NCBI GenBank assembly: GCA_907165065.1
Contig: OU015544.1
Coordinates: 1,798,001-1,862,000, forward strand
Origin: Caprimulgus europaeus
Taxonomy: Eukaryota > Chordata > Aves > Caprimulgiformes > Caprimulgidae
Length of the DNA: 64,000 nucleotides
Direction of reading: 5' to 3'
Both the position numbers and the translations under genes were made by a program. The notes beneath the pieces are model-generated. The model did not search any database. It was not told the DNA's origin and was given only the letters and a program-made list of their open reading frames with translations. The first letter of the stretch is position 1; every line of letters begins with the position of its first letter. This document shows positions 39,601-51,600 of this stretch, piece after piece.

Positions 39601-42600
39601 TTCATTCTGATCATTTCTGCCTGTTTATGAAAAACAGGCTATTTATAGTACGTGCATGTGCCTTTTCTGCTTCAGGTTTCTGGCAGATAATATAAATGGT
39701 GGGATGGGAATTGCAATTATTGAAATTATTCGGATAAAAATCTGGCACTTATATTTGATATAAACACATGATATGCTCTGAATAATAACAGCACTTATGT
39801 TACATAATGATTCCCATCCAGGCCCTCCGCTGTCATTTTTTCAGATCTTTCATCTTTGATGAAACACAGGAGCCAATCAAGTTTGCACCAAACCAGCTTT
39901 GCAGTGAAATGTCTCAACTAACCAGCAGCTCGGCTTCTGAAAAGGAGCGCAGAGAAAGCACTGGTCATCGTGGGTTTGAGTGCTAGAAAGTGATTACTGT
40001 GGGTATGACATGCCTAGAAACCTGTTGAGGATGGTCTTTTAAAGGCTGGAAAGGCTGTTGGAATCCTGGCTCTGCTTTGTACTTTCCAAAAGATCCTCTG
40101 AGGTAAAATAAATGTGTTTTCCCGTTGCAGCAGGGAGAGTGGCGTTGGGAGAACCAAGTGAAGGACGAGTTGGCAGCGCTGCCTGCGTGGTTTGTAAGCA
40201 CGTGGTACCAAAGGTGGTGTTATCCAGAAACTAGTGTGAGTTCTTGCAGTCACAGGCTGAGCTTTAACACGTGCAGTTCTAGGTCTGGCATTTCCTTTTG
40301 ACCACATCACTGATGTCCTCATCCTTCTGTTGAGATGGGGACACAGAGGAAGCGCGTTGTCCTCTGCACCCTGGTGAGTGCGCTGCTTTCTGCACCCCAG
40401 GAAGGTTTGTCTTCAGGAGCAAAGGAAGGGGAGACCGAGTGGCTCATCCCAATCTGACCTGGGAGGCTGTTTGGTGTCAGATATGCAGAGTTCAGAAATG
40501 TCAGACCAGCTGCTGCTGGCTTGGAAAAGGGAAATTATATCCAGAGTGTGAGGGCACTGGGATAACGTGCATGGAAGGAGTAGCAGCAGAAGTGAGGGGT
40601 CCTCACTAGAGGCTTCAGAAAGGGCAAGTTTGAGATCTCTGTGAGAGGTCAGTCACCTGCAGCAGCTTCCTCTGTCTGGTGGCATGTCCAGCTCTGGGTG
40701 GACAGAAACATGGTTTCTGAGCTTTCCTGGGGTGGAAAGAATTTGAATTTAAAGCAAATTTTCTGGTGCTAGGAGCTTAGTGCCTGGTGCTTTGCTGTTC
40801 ATGGCTGCTCTTTTTGGTCTAAAAACAGGCCATCAGATTAAGCACAAGATCCAAGGTCAAATACTGCCAATATTCAGGCATGTGTGTATTGTGTATCTCA
40901 GCTTTAAACTCCTGGAACCTCTACTTTCCCACCCCTGTTGCTGGACCTTTCTTGATCTCTGGTCTGTGGCAGCTGACTCTGGTAGCTGCATCTTTGACTG
41001 TTCCCTTGAGTGCCAGTAGCCTTTCTGCTGGGAAGGGCTTGCTTTGCAAACTTAACCCTTCCATGCACGTGTCTGGCCTTCTCTAAGCCTTGGGCTAATG
41101 CTACCATCCCTTCTTAACCTCCTCCTTCACGCGACTCAGTGTTCCTCCCTGGCAGACCTGAACTCCCAGGGTGTGAAGTTCACCCTTTTGACAGATCCTG
41201 CTCATGTCAGGGACAGGTTTTAATCCTGTACAGTCTTTTCTCTCACTAGTTTGTTTCTAGCATTACCTTTCAGACTCATTTAGCAACATTTCTAAATCCA
41301 CTCATGCCTTTGCTGACCACGTGTCTTACTGAGGAACATCTGAATGCTTTAATTGCAGAAGCATCAGTTTTGGATGATGCATTCTCCAGCAGATGCATTC
41401 TCTTTCACCCTTGGATATTTTCTTGCAGAAACATTTATCCAGCAATATGCATTGCACCATTTAAGATTGTTAATTGGAGATTGAATTACTTGTCAGCCTT
41501 TAAAAATGTAGTCCTGTGAGGTCAGAGATGAGGTGGTTAGCAGAGCTGAATGGATGAGCTATCGCATTCATTCTGTTCTCAGGCCCATGATCACTGTCTC
41601 TGAGCTGGCCAGCCCCTCCGTGCCTTCTAACCTCTGGCACCCAGTTCAGCCTGCAGCTCTGTGTGTGGAACAAGTTGGCAGGATCTCTACTCCTTCCTGA
41701 GGAGGCAGAAGAGCAGGAAAACACACGTGCAGGAGAGGTTTTGGGGACCAGCACCCAGCCCAGCAGTATCCCTGGAAAACAGCCTCTTTAACCCCTTGGC
41801 TGCCTGGTCTCTGCACCGGGGAGCGCAGCAGCTTGCGTTGCATTTGGACCGTGCTAGTCAGGATCTGATTTAGAGCTCGTGTGTGCCCAGGTTACCTGTC
41901 CCTGCTGCCCTCAGCACAGCTGCATGTGTGTGGACACACATCTCACAGCAGTGAAGGCAGCGGGTGCTGGTCAGTACAACTCTTAATGCAGCCTGGGAGT
42001 GCCTGGCCTGTGCTGACAGCCCCTGGCAGTCGGTGCTGCAGCGGGGTTTCCTCTGCACGGCCCCTCCCAGCGCTCGGAACAGGAGCTGCGTGTTTGTGTG
42101 GATCTGCAAAAGGGATTTCAGGGTGAGAGCAGGCGGTATATCAGGCTGTTTTCATTGCCTGTCAGCAGTGGTAAACCTGAGCTGTCTGCAGTGTCTCTAG
42201 ATAAGCAGCAGCAGAGGCCCATTTTGCATGTACATACGTTTGCATTAGTTCAGAGATGGCGAGTTTAAATCCTCTTTATTTTTATTTTCCTCTGTGGAAA
42301 GCATTTAGCTAGGCTTGTGCCTGGCATCTGGAGGCCTGTGCTTTGCTTTTCCTTGAACCTAAATCTATGCTGTTGTCTCTTCTACCATGTCTTTTCATGG
42401 CACTGATTTTGTTAGAGGAAGATGAAGGTGTTTGAGCTCGGAAGGGAGACCCAGGAACATCTCTGGGCAAAACCAAGATGCTTACATTGAATTTTTGGGC
42501 TCGTTACATAACTCCTGTGCCTTGATTTCTTCTGTACATAAACCTCAGCTGACGTCTGTCTGACAGGGAGTTCTGTGAGGATTGTCCAACGCCTGTGAAG

Positions 42601-45600
42601 TGTTGAGTTTTGTGAAATGCCAGACCACCAGCCTTTTCTCCTCCAAAGGAAAAGAAATCTGGAGTTAGTCAATGCTAGTGTTGTACCTTACCGGTTCAGC
42701 AGAGCTTTAGATGGGCACAGTGGCTCCCTGACCCCAGCTGTGATTAACTGATGTTGTGCAGGAAGAAAGCTAATTGATCCAGTGTAGTTTTATAACCAGA
42801 TCAACATTTTTTCTATTTTCATACCCCTTTAGCACCTTCTTTCTTTCAGCCCAAAAGGTCAAATGCTGAGAAACGTGGAGTTCCTCTGTGCTATGGGTGA
42901 GATGAGTTGTGTCCGAGCTCCTTGTAGGGTGTCGGGATGAGGATAAAGTCAGATCCAAACCCTTCCCTGAGGACCAGGTTGCCTTGGGCTCTGGGCTGCT
43001 CCTCCCTTGGGGTAGCCCTTCCTCCTGCAAGGAGCTGTGCTGGTGGTTTGCTGGGGGAAGGCAGATTGTTTGTGTGTGTGTTCGAGGGGGTTTTTTGAGA
43101 CCTAAATGAAGCAGGTATGTAATGCCCTCTGTCTGTTAGAAAGACTCAACCCATAAAAATAACAAACGGCGTGTATTTGCTAGAATGTCAAAGTTATGAG
43201 TTTATTTTGTAATGATGTGCTCCTGCCTTCATGAGGTAAACTGGCCGTGGCAGAGGTGTTATTAGTAATATGGACTCAGTGGAGCAGAAAGCCGAGTGAC
43301 CGAGAGATCAGTGTATCAGTCAGCGAGAGGGCAAATGGAAAGAGACAGCAGGAGAATGAGAAAAGAGCTGCGGTGCCTGGGCTGAGATTAGAGGTGGAGC
43401 CATGCAGGGGGATTGGAAGCCCAGCAGTTCACAGTCTTATTCTTTGCAGTCTCTCTAAGGAGCTGGTGGGGCTTTGCTACCCCCATCTTTATTCATGGTG
43501 GTGGTTCTTTCCCCAGGTGAAGGTTTAAATGGGTCCACTCTGCCAGTCATCTTAGAGCAGTTCTGAATTAGTGAGCTGAGCTCGAGTCAGCACCCAGCTC
43601 CATTTGCTGCTTGGGCAAGGGAAAGTCATATAACTGCCCCCCTGCCTCAGTTTCCCCACTTGTATCATTGCCCTTGGGGATCACTATTCATAAGATCTTA
43701 CTTGCCCACAGAGCGTGGGAAGGTCTGTTGTGAGTGGTTTGGTCCATCCTTTGGTGTTGAAGTGATGATGACTTGCTGCAGGGATAGTGCTTGCTGCTTG
43801 TGTGTATCTCCTGAGCCAACTCCTCCTTGTCACATCCCCTCCTCTGATGGTTTTCCTGTTCTTCCCTCAAAAGGTGCTCGGACGGGAAGTTTATACCTCC
43901 AACAACCAGCTGGGTGGGATCCAGATAATGCACAACAACGGTGTGACACACAGCACTGTGTGTGACGATTTTGAAGGAGTCTACACTATTCTGCAGTGGC
44001 TTTCCTACATGCCAAAGGTAATTCCTGACCTTGCAGCAGTGCAGGGTGCCATTGCCTGTTCCCTTTGTGCACAAGGTTTTGGGGCTGGGGGGCTCTCTGC
44101 ATGTGGGGGTTTTTCTGTGGTTTTTTTGTGTTCTGCAAAATGGTTTAGGCTCATGATCAAGGCTGATAAGCATTATGGTACTGAAGGACACAAAGTGGTT
44201 TTTGTCTTAAGGTGCTGCAGGAACTGGGCTGTGGGGCAGCCTGGCACTGCCGTGGGTACCTCCACATCACTGCCCTGACGTGCTGCCCTCGGCGCTCTGG
44301 GCAGCGGTGGATTGTCTCTTACTGAGAGACTCCAAAAGTGCCCCTCTGAGGGAGTCATTTCTGGGAGTTGATGTGTATGTGTGAGCTGCTCCACAGCCAG
44401 GAAAGCAGCAACAAGAACCCACAGGTCACCTTCCTTCAGGAAAGAGTGCACAGAATGGGTCAGGTGGCCTGGTCACCTTCCAAAAACTAAACTGCAACCC
44501 CTCGTTAGTGCTGGCTGTGCCTGAAGTTCGAGAGCAGAGGAAGGACAATGTGTGCCATACAATACCAAAGGAGGATTTGAGAGAGTGTATGGAGAACCTT
44601 GGAAGATTCTTCAGGCTCTTGCCAAGTCTCTGAGATCCCATCAGTCGAAGAGCTGTGCAGCGCAGGGGAAAGAGGACTCTGACCAGGTCCTTCAGGGCTG
44701 GTGTTTGGTGCACAGCCATGCAGGGGAATGGCTTCCTTCAATATTTTTCTTTTTCCTCTTAGAGTGTATACAGCCCTGTTCCCATCCTCAAAGTCAAGGA
44801 TCCTATAGACAGAACCATAGAGTTTGTTCCTACCAAGACTCCCTATGATCCTCGCTGGATGCTGGCTGGGCGCCCGAATCCAAGTACGTAGATCTTGTGT
44901 CCAGACGGTTTGTCAAGGCTTTGTCTTCAATCCAGCTGTGTTTCAGAAATTATAAAGTAATTAGTGCTAAACAATTTGAATACAATATATAAAAATAGAA
45001 TGTCAATTCTGAGTGTTTGAGGACACTTGCACTTATTAGTTAATTTTACAGATTTTCTTTTTTTTTGTGATTCAGAGAAGTCCATGTACAAAAGGAACAT
45101 ACCCTGAGGGAACCACAGTGTTCCCACAGACCTTGGAGAATAATTCTGTTAGAAACATTGCAAACCCCTGAATGCCCACTCCTGCCTTTGGGGTTGTGCA
45201 GCCTGTGTGGGTACAAGCTGCAAACTGGGTGACCATTATGCCTGCTGTTATTAATGAGTTTGGGGGGCTAAAATGAGATTTGTGATAAAGTAAGTTTTCT
45301 AGTTTTGGATAATATTTTTTCATCATCTCTCAAGTAATTCATCCAGCTGTCTGAGTGCAGCTAACGCTGGCTTCCAAATCGAGTGACTTCAGATTTTAAT
45401 TTAGTGGAAGCGTTAAGGAAAGCAGATGATTCCCTGTGATAAGTTAAAGCAGATATCTCCTAGGTGAAAAGTTAAAGCCATTTATTAGAGGAGATATTGC
45501 CGTGATATTCTTCAAACTGACGCCCGACACGAGGCCAGAATCTAAACGATCAGCTTTGGGCTCACGATAAAGAGATAATTTTGAAATGGATGGTCACATT

Positions 45601-48600
45601 TTACAGTGGGGCCACAGAGGCAAGGAATGTAGAACACAGTAATTACAAGTTTGGTCTTGATAAAACACTCTCCATCCTGTTTAAGTCAGCAGAGGTTAGC
45701 TTGCTTGGATCTCCACTTTTAATTGGTTTTGGACTTGGGTTTGCAGAAGCAGAGGTGCTTGTTCAGATTAAAGCATTCCTCAGAAGCTGTGTGCCAAGGG
45801 GTAAAGCTGGGAGGGATTTGGGGTTTTTGGGGGTTTCTTTTTGCAGAGCTTCAAGAAGCCCCAGTGGAAAGCAGGTGTCCCAAGAGAGTTGTGGTTTCTG
45901 TAGTTGTCTGGGTGGGTAGAGTGTCTCGATGCCTTGACTTCGGGATCTACAGCTTATACTGCAGGAAGAGAGCTCTGCAAATCTGACTTGTCACTGCCCA
46001 GTCCAGCATCAGCAGTCAGCCAAAGGAAAGCTTTTTGTTAAGTCCTTACCTGGTCACTGGAGTAGGGTCTAAGTTGAAATATTGGAAAACCTTCCTGCTA
46101 TGGTCTTCCTGTCTGGAAACGGTGCCGTGTCCCTGTGCACATCAGCATTGTGAGGCTTCACTCAGTCATAGTGTCTTTTGTGTCCACTTAAGAAACACAT
46201 GTGGAGTGTAGAGAAATACACCATAAACTGCCACCCTGCTTCCCATAGGAATAATTGTCAACCTGAGAATTTGTTTTGAAGATATGTGTGTGGATTGTTA
46301 GTGCACACCACGTGGGGGTGGAGAGGTGTTGTCAATATACTGGAGTTTGTGATGCAGGAAGAACCCCAGGTCTGATACTGCACTGGTTTTAGGAAGGGCA
46401 ACTGGTTCATAGCATCATTCACAGCATGGTCAGGGTAATCTGGCCCTCATCCTTCAGGTTGTCTCCAAGGGTCAGGAAAAGTTTATTTCTCTTAGAACTG
46501 CACAGTCATCTTGGTAACGTGCTGCTCAGGAGCAGTTTGGTTGTGTGGGACATGCTCAGATGTGTGGTCTAGTTTTAAAATATCAAAGAAATTGTTATAT
46601 TTAGTTCCTGACTTCCTTCAGCATTCTTTCTTTAAAGGAAAGATTAGGAAGAATCAGGAGAAAAATGTAAGATAAGCTTTAAAATGGAACTAGGCATTTT
46701 GAAAAATATCTTTAATGACTTTACTGCCTTTTGACAAATGTTTGTAGTGTCTTGAAAAAACCCAGTTATTTAAAGGCATGCAAAGTCCCTCTGCTGCCCG
46801 AACCCCATCGTTTAACAATAAATGATGCTTTTGCTGATAAATGACTGTGTTTATGCAGACTAGCAAATGAAATAAGACATGATGGCTGAAGGCAGACAAA
46901 TGCTCAGCTGTCTAATGTTCCCTTGTATTACAATCTATTTTAAAAATAAATAAATAAAACGACAATGCCAAGTTCTCCAGTTGGCACGTTTAAGCAAGTT
47001 TCAGTTGCTGCTTTTATATCCTCTCTTCTTCCTTCCCTCCCTCCTCTGATATTTCCATTTTTATTCCTTCCCTTTAGGTCAAAAAGGACAATGGCTAAGT
47101 GGTTTCTTTGACAATGGCTCGTTTGTGGAGATCATGCAGCCCTGGGCACAGACAGTTGTGGTTGGTAGAGCAAGGTAAATTCTAAGAGGCATTTTAGACA
47201 TTTGTAGAAATCAAGTTTTTGTTATGCTTTGCACTTTTCTAGAACCTCCTTTGAAAGTTGATGGCTCTAAGTAAACATAAGTCATTACTTGAACAGGATA
47301 CTTCTTTACCCCACGAATGAAGCATGGTCTGATCATTTCTCCACGAATGAAGCATGGTCTGATCATTTCTCCACGAATGAAGCATGGTCTGATCATTTCT
47401 CCTGTGTTCCTTGGAGGTGACAGCTTTAACATGCACAAAAGCCAAAAAGAGAGATATTGTTTAAAATTATGGCAGCCAATATATGCTTCCCTAGGTACCT
47501 GGTTGCATAGTGAGGCCTTCTCTGACTTAGTTGAAGGTACCTTACACAGTTTATTGGTTTGCAGTCTTATTTGACTTGCAAGTTCAGCTGAAACCAGAGC
47601 AAATTCCAATAAACGCTGCATAGAGAAGAGTGTAATGTTGAGGTTTGCATTGAATAACAGGAAGCAGAAGCCTGGAGATAGGATCCTGCATTTGGACAGA
47701 ATGGGCTCAAAAGAATGGACACAGCTGGGCTCAAAACCCCCTCAATCACCTCTTCTCTAGTTTCTTCAGTTTTTTGCCTCCTCCAAAATGGCACTGTGAG
47801 TTTCCTGATCTGATTGTCTACTTCCACTCACAATAGAGCCATTTTGAAAGAGTACATTTATCTCCCTTGAGTTTCCACTACAAGTGCTTGAGCTGTCCAA
47901 ACGCAGCGTGCTTATCCTTTGTCACTCCTCATTCCTCAGGCTGCTGCCAGCTCTCCTCTCAAGACAGAGCTTCATGCTCTTGCCTCCAGCAGACTCCCAG
48001 CTCCTAATTGATGTCAGTATTTTTGGTTAATTGTCAGCCTTTTCTTTTTTTGTGTTAACAAGTGAGAGGGGAGAAAAAAAAACCCTGAAGTGCCTGAATG
48101 GGATCCTGGAGGCTTCAGGTGTTACACTGAATGAGATAGAGCCGTGCCTGCGCATGGCGGGTGCAGAGTGCCTTAGTTCCTAGCAGAGGTCTGCATCAAA
48201 GAAAAATCTTTTATTTACAGATCTTCCACCTCTTGTTCTGTCAGTATCAGAGTGCCAACAATCCAGAGCCAAATTAGCTGATAATGCTCACAGTCTTCTG
48301 GAAAACCCATGGCTACCCCTGGGGTCTGATTCCTCAGCCTCTAGCCACACCAAACTGATGTCACAAGGACTGACCGTAGTACCAGGACGTCCCTGGTGAT
48401 GCTGTATTTGATTACCAGGGCACTCAGCAGGAGACAGGGAGAGACACCACTGTTCCTGAAGCACACAGCACAACTGGGATAGCCAGCTGGGCTCCCAGGC
48501 AGTGTAGCCATGAATCAGTGCTGTTTCTTATCTCCATTGTGTTGGTAGCACATTTGAGTCCAGAATATTTGGCACTGGGAGCGCCTGTTTCTCTTTTAGA

Positions 48601-51600
48601 CTCTTTAAAGCCACAGCTCTAGAGAGTCCTCCTAACGAAGGTCAGAGAGCCAGGGGTCATGCTGTGAGACAGCAAAGCTTAGGGCATTCACTAGAGCTCA
48701 CGTGCAACGTCTCAGAGGGTTGTGACCATTCTGGACATCTCTCAGATGGCCACCAGGAGCTATGTTCATAAGTTAATGAAATGCTGCACAGTAACTGAAG
48801 GAGAGGGCATGCTCAGCAAAACATCCCTCTGTTCCTCTCTTAAGATTTTGAGGGTTTTTAAAGGCTTTGGAACTGCCTTTGGACTATCCTAGTGGAGAAT
48901 GACATGGAGAAACATTCCCATTTCCTCAGATACCACATCAGGGCGGGAGGAGCCCGTGCTCAGGACAGAGCAGCGCGGTGGCGTTCGGCTGCACGAGCCC
49001 AGCTAGAGCTGAAGCACTGCTGAGCCAGAGGGCCGGCCGTGTGCGGGTGCAGCTCAGCTCTGCCTTTGCCAAGTTTCATGTCTCTGACCACTGCTAGACC
49101 CAGGGTCTGAGTGCTGTTACCCCTGCAGGTCCTCCCACTCAGAATATTGTCTGATCTGTGTTGATAGGAGCTGAAAATACCTGCTAACTCCGCGCTTAAT
49201 TGTAGCACGTAACCTTGGGATGTCCTGTGACCTCTTGATACACTGTGGTATTTGTATCTGCCATCCATGACACTCTAAAGTTTTATCTCACAGCACCCTA
49301 TAATTATTTACAGGCTTTTATGTTAAGCAGTATACCAGGGGGCAGGGAGTGGGGTGAAAATCAATTATTTGGCAAAGGTAGAAGGTCTCTGCCCAGGCCC
49401 ATGGTCAGCTTCACTTGCAGTTCATTTCTTCTGACAAATTCCAAGTTGCTTTGGACTCTCACATGCAGGTATATATAACACAAATGAAACTGACTTCTTT
49501 CAAAAGCAGTGGCATTCTGAAAAAACAAATATGAATGTATTCTTCTGGGATTGTTACTGTAAGTGCTGCCAAAACTCATCTTTTGTATGTATGTTTGGAA
49601 TATGTGTGCTGTTGGCTGTAAATTGTCTTTTATTATTCTATGGCAACTTGTCCAGGGACACACTATAAAACAAGATGTAGCATCTTCATGTGCTAGCCTG
49701 ATAAAATTTATATGAAGTATAATGGAAAACAGAAGTTGTTTTGAGCTGTTTTCAAGTTCAATAAATAACTGTAATACTTGGATAAAGATGTTCTTTATTA
49801 GGTCACATGGGCCCTAATATAGAAGTTATAAGTTACCGATTTAAGACGGCTTCTGCAATTACGGGTTTCTAGGCAGACTCTTAATCATAGTGAATGGGAA
49901 TATTTCCAACCCCCTGGTGCACACAGGCCCTGTCGCTGTCTCTGCTTGCAGCTCGTGTCATCCAGCCTGAGGTGGCTGAGGAGACAGCGCCGGCTCTGCT
50001 GGGACTCCCGTCCTGGGAGTAGGCAGTTGTCATCGCAGGCGAGATGCCTTTTGTGTAAAGGAGTGGTTGGATGCTGTGGAAAGCAGAGCTGAGCATCCTC
50101 CCTGCTGCCTGCGCTCCCTGCCCTTCCCCTGTCCCTGGCACCCTGCAGCAGAGGGGCTGGGGAGGGGGTAGCCAGCAAACCTTTTGCCCATCATTCACCC
50201 TAACCTCTGGGGAGAGGGATTTTTTGTCAGCAGTGGAGGTTTAGAGTGGCTGAGACATCAGCTTTGCTTAGACCTGCAGCCTCTGGATGTATTTCATCAG
50301 TTGACAGCACTTGTGAAAACAGGGCTTGAGAACCCTTGGGTCTACAGGGGTATTTTTTGTGGTCAGGACAATTGGTGTCAAAATCTGTTTGGTAGCAGAT
50401 GAAGGGTGGTGCAGATACAGCAGTATTGTTCAAAATTTGGGCTTTGGTTTATTCTATTGAATTTTTAGTGAGGTATGTGCTATTTCTTACAACAAGATTT
50501 TGCTTTGAGAACTGTAAACTCTGCTCTGAAATTCTCCAGCCACATGCCTAATCTCTCAAAAAAGGCCAGAATGCTTCTTCCACCGTTTGCTTGCATTATT
50601 TGTCTCTCTTGAGTATTTTGATGCAAATTGGAAAAAATGTCTATTTGTGGAACAGTAGAAATACGAGTTTTGATTTGTTTTGCATGTTACCAGGCTGGGA
50701 GGAATACCTGTAGGAGTAGTTGCCGTAGAAACGAGAACGGTGGAGCTCAGCATCCCTGCTGATCCCGCAAACCTGGACTCGGAGGCCAAGGTAGGGTGAA
50801 CGCGTGCTCGGTTGCTTGTTTGTCCTCTGGAAATGTCTCTGTGGAAAGAGCAATTGTTTTGATGGGATTTTTTTTTGGTGCCAAATGTGGGACAAAATGT
50901 ATAGCCATTCCTTGGTGGGGTGCTATTGCCTGGCAGCTGCTGGGAGGAGTGAGTGGCCAGTTGTGTTGGCCATTCGTGCAGGAGACACATTCCCCAGCAG
51001 TCCTGCTTCTCTTGTGACTTAGGTGAGATGCAGGGACTAGGGCCCAGGAGATCTGGCAAGCAAAAAAATCATTTCCCTGCTGTCTTGCTGTGACCATAGT
51101 GTTTCATGCTCTTCCTGCTCTGACATTCTGCTTTTCTCCTTCCTGATATCACAGCTCTGGCCCTACATCATTTCTTCAGGGTCTTCTCCTTTGCATATCC
51201 TTTTCTCTCTGTTCTCCTCCTTCCCCTTCTCACAGCATTAATAGTATCAGGCTTCCCACACCATCTCTGTTCCTCTTTTTAGCTATATCAGTGGGAGCAC
51301 TCCTGCTGATGTTGGTACAAAAGGATTGTCCCAATTCTCCTGTGGACAAGCAGACCCAAAGCACTTCACGTGCTGCTTTCCCCATCGTTAATTCCACATC
51401 ACAGCTCTTGTTGCACCTGTTTCTGTATCCTTACACTAACTCTTATGTTAAGGTGTCTCAAGGCTTAACAGTCTTTCTTATTCCCAACAGATAATCCAGC
51501 AGGCTGGTCAGGTCTGGTTCCCTGACTCTGCCTTCAAGACTGCACAGGCCATCAATGACTTTAACAGAGAAGGGCTGCCTCTGATGGTCTTTGCTAACTG

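Larger units (their letters stand above)
31814..43873 (+). other. ACACA: ACACA intron (12,060 bp)
   Basis: The longest complete intron, GT-AG. It holds a CpG patch at 32640-32795, ATTTGCAT at 33529-33536, a motif-dense cluster at 34850-35390 including a CT tract at 35175-35226, a T run at 35401-35414, and another candidate element at 39690-39860. Minus-strand open frames lie at 36682-38217 without a recognisable family. No repeat family was recognised. Confidence 0.8.

Noticed and set aside
31814..43873. A nested gene such as the C17orf78 orthologue, which lies within human ACACA
   Set aside because: As I recall, that gene lies in a 5' intron region of human ACACA, not between carboxyltransferase exons, and nothing here resembles it.
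43688..44191. Minus-strand open frame of 167 codons
   Set aside because: It lies antisense across the exon at 43874-44017. Same explanation, no family similarity.
47311..47400. Regular 30-bp direct repeats reminiscent of a CRISPR array
   Set aside because: The units abut with no spacers, there are only three, and the sequence is vertebrate. It is a minisatellite.
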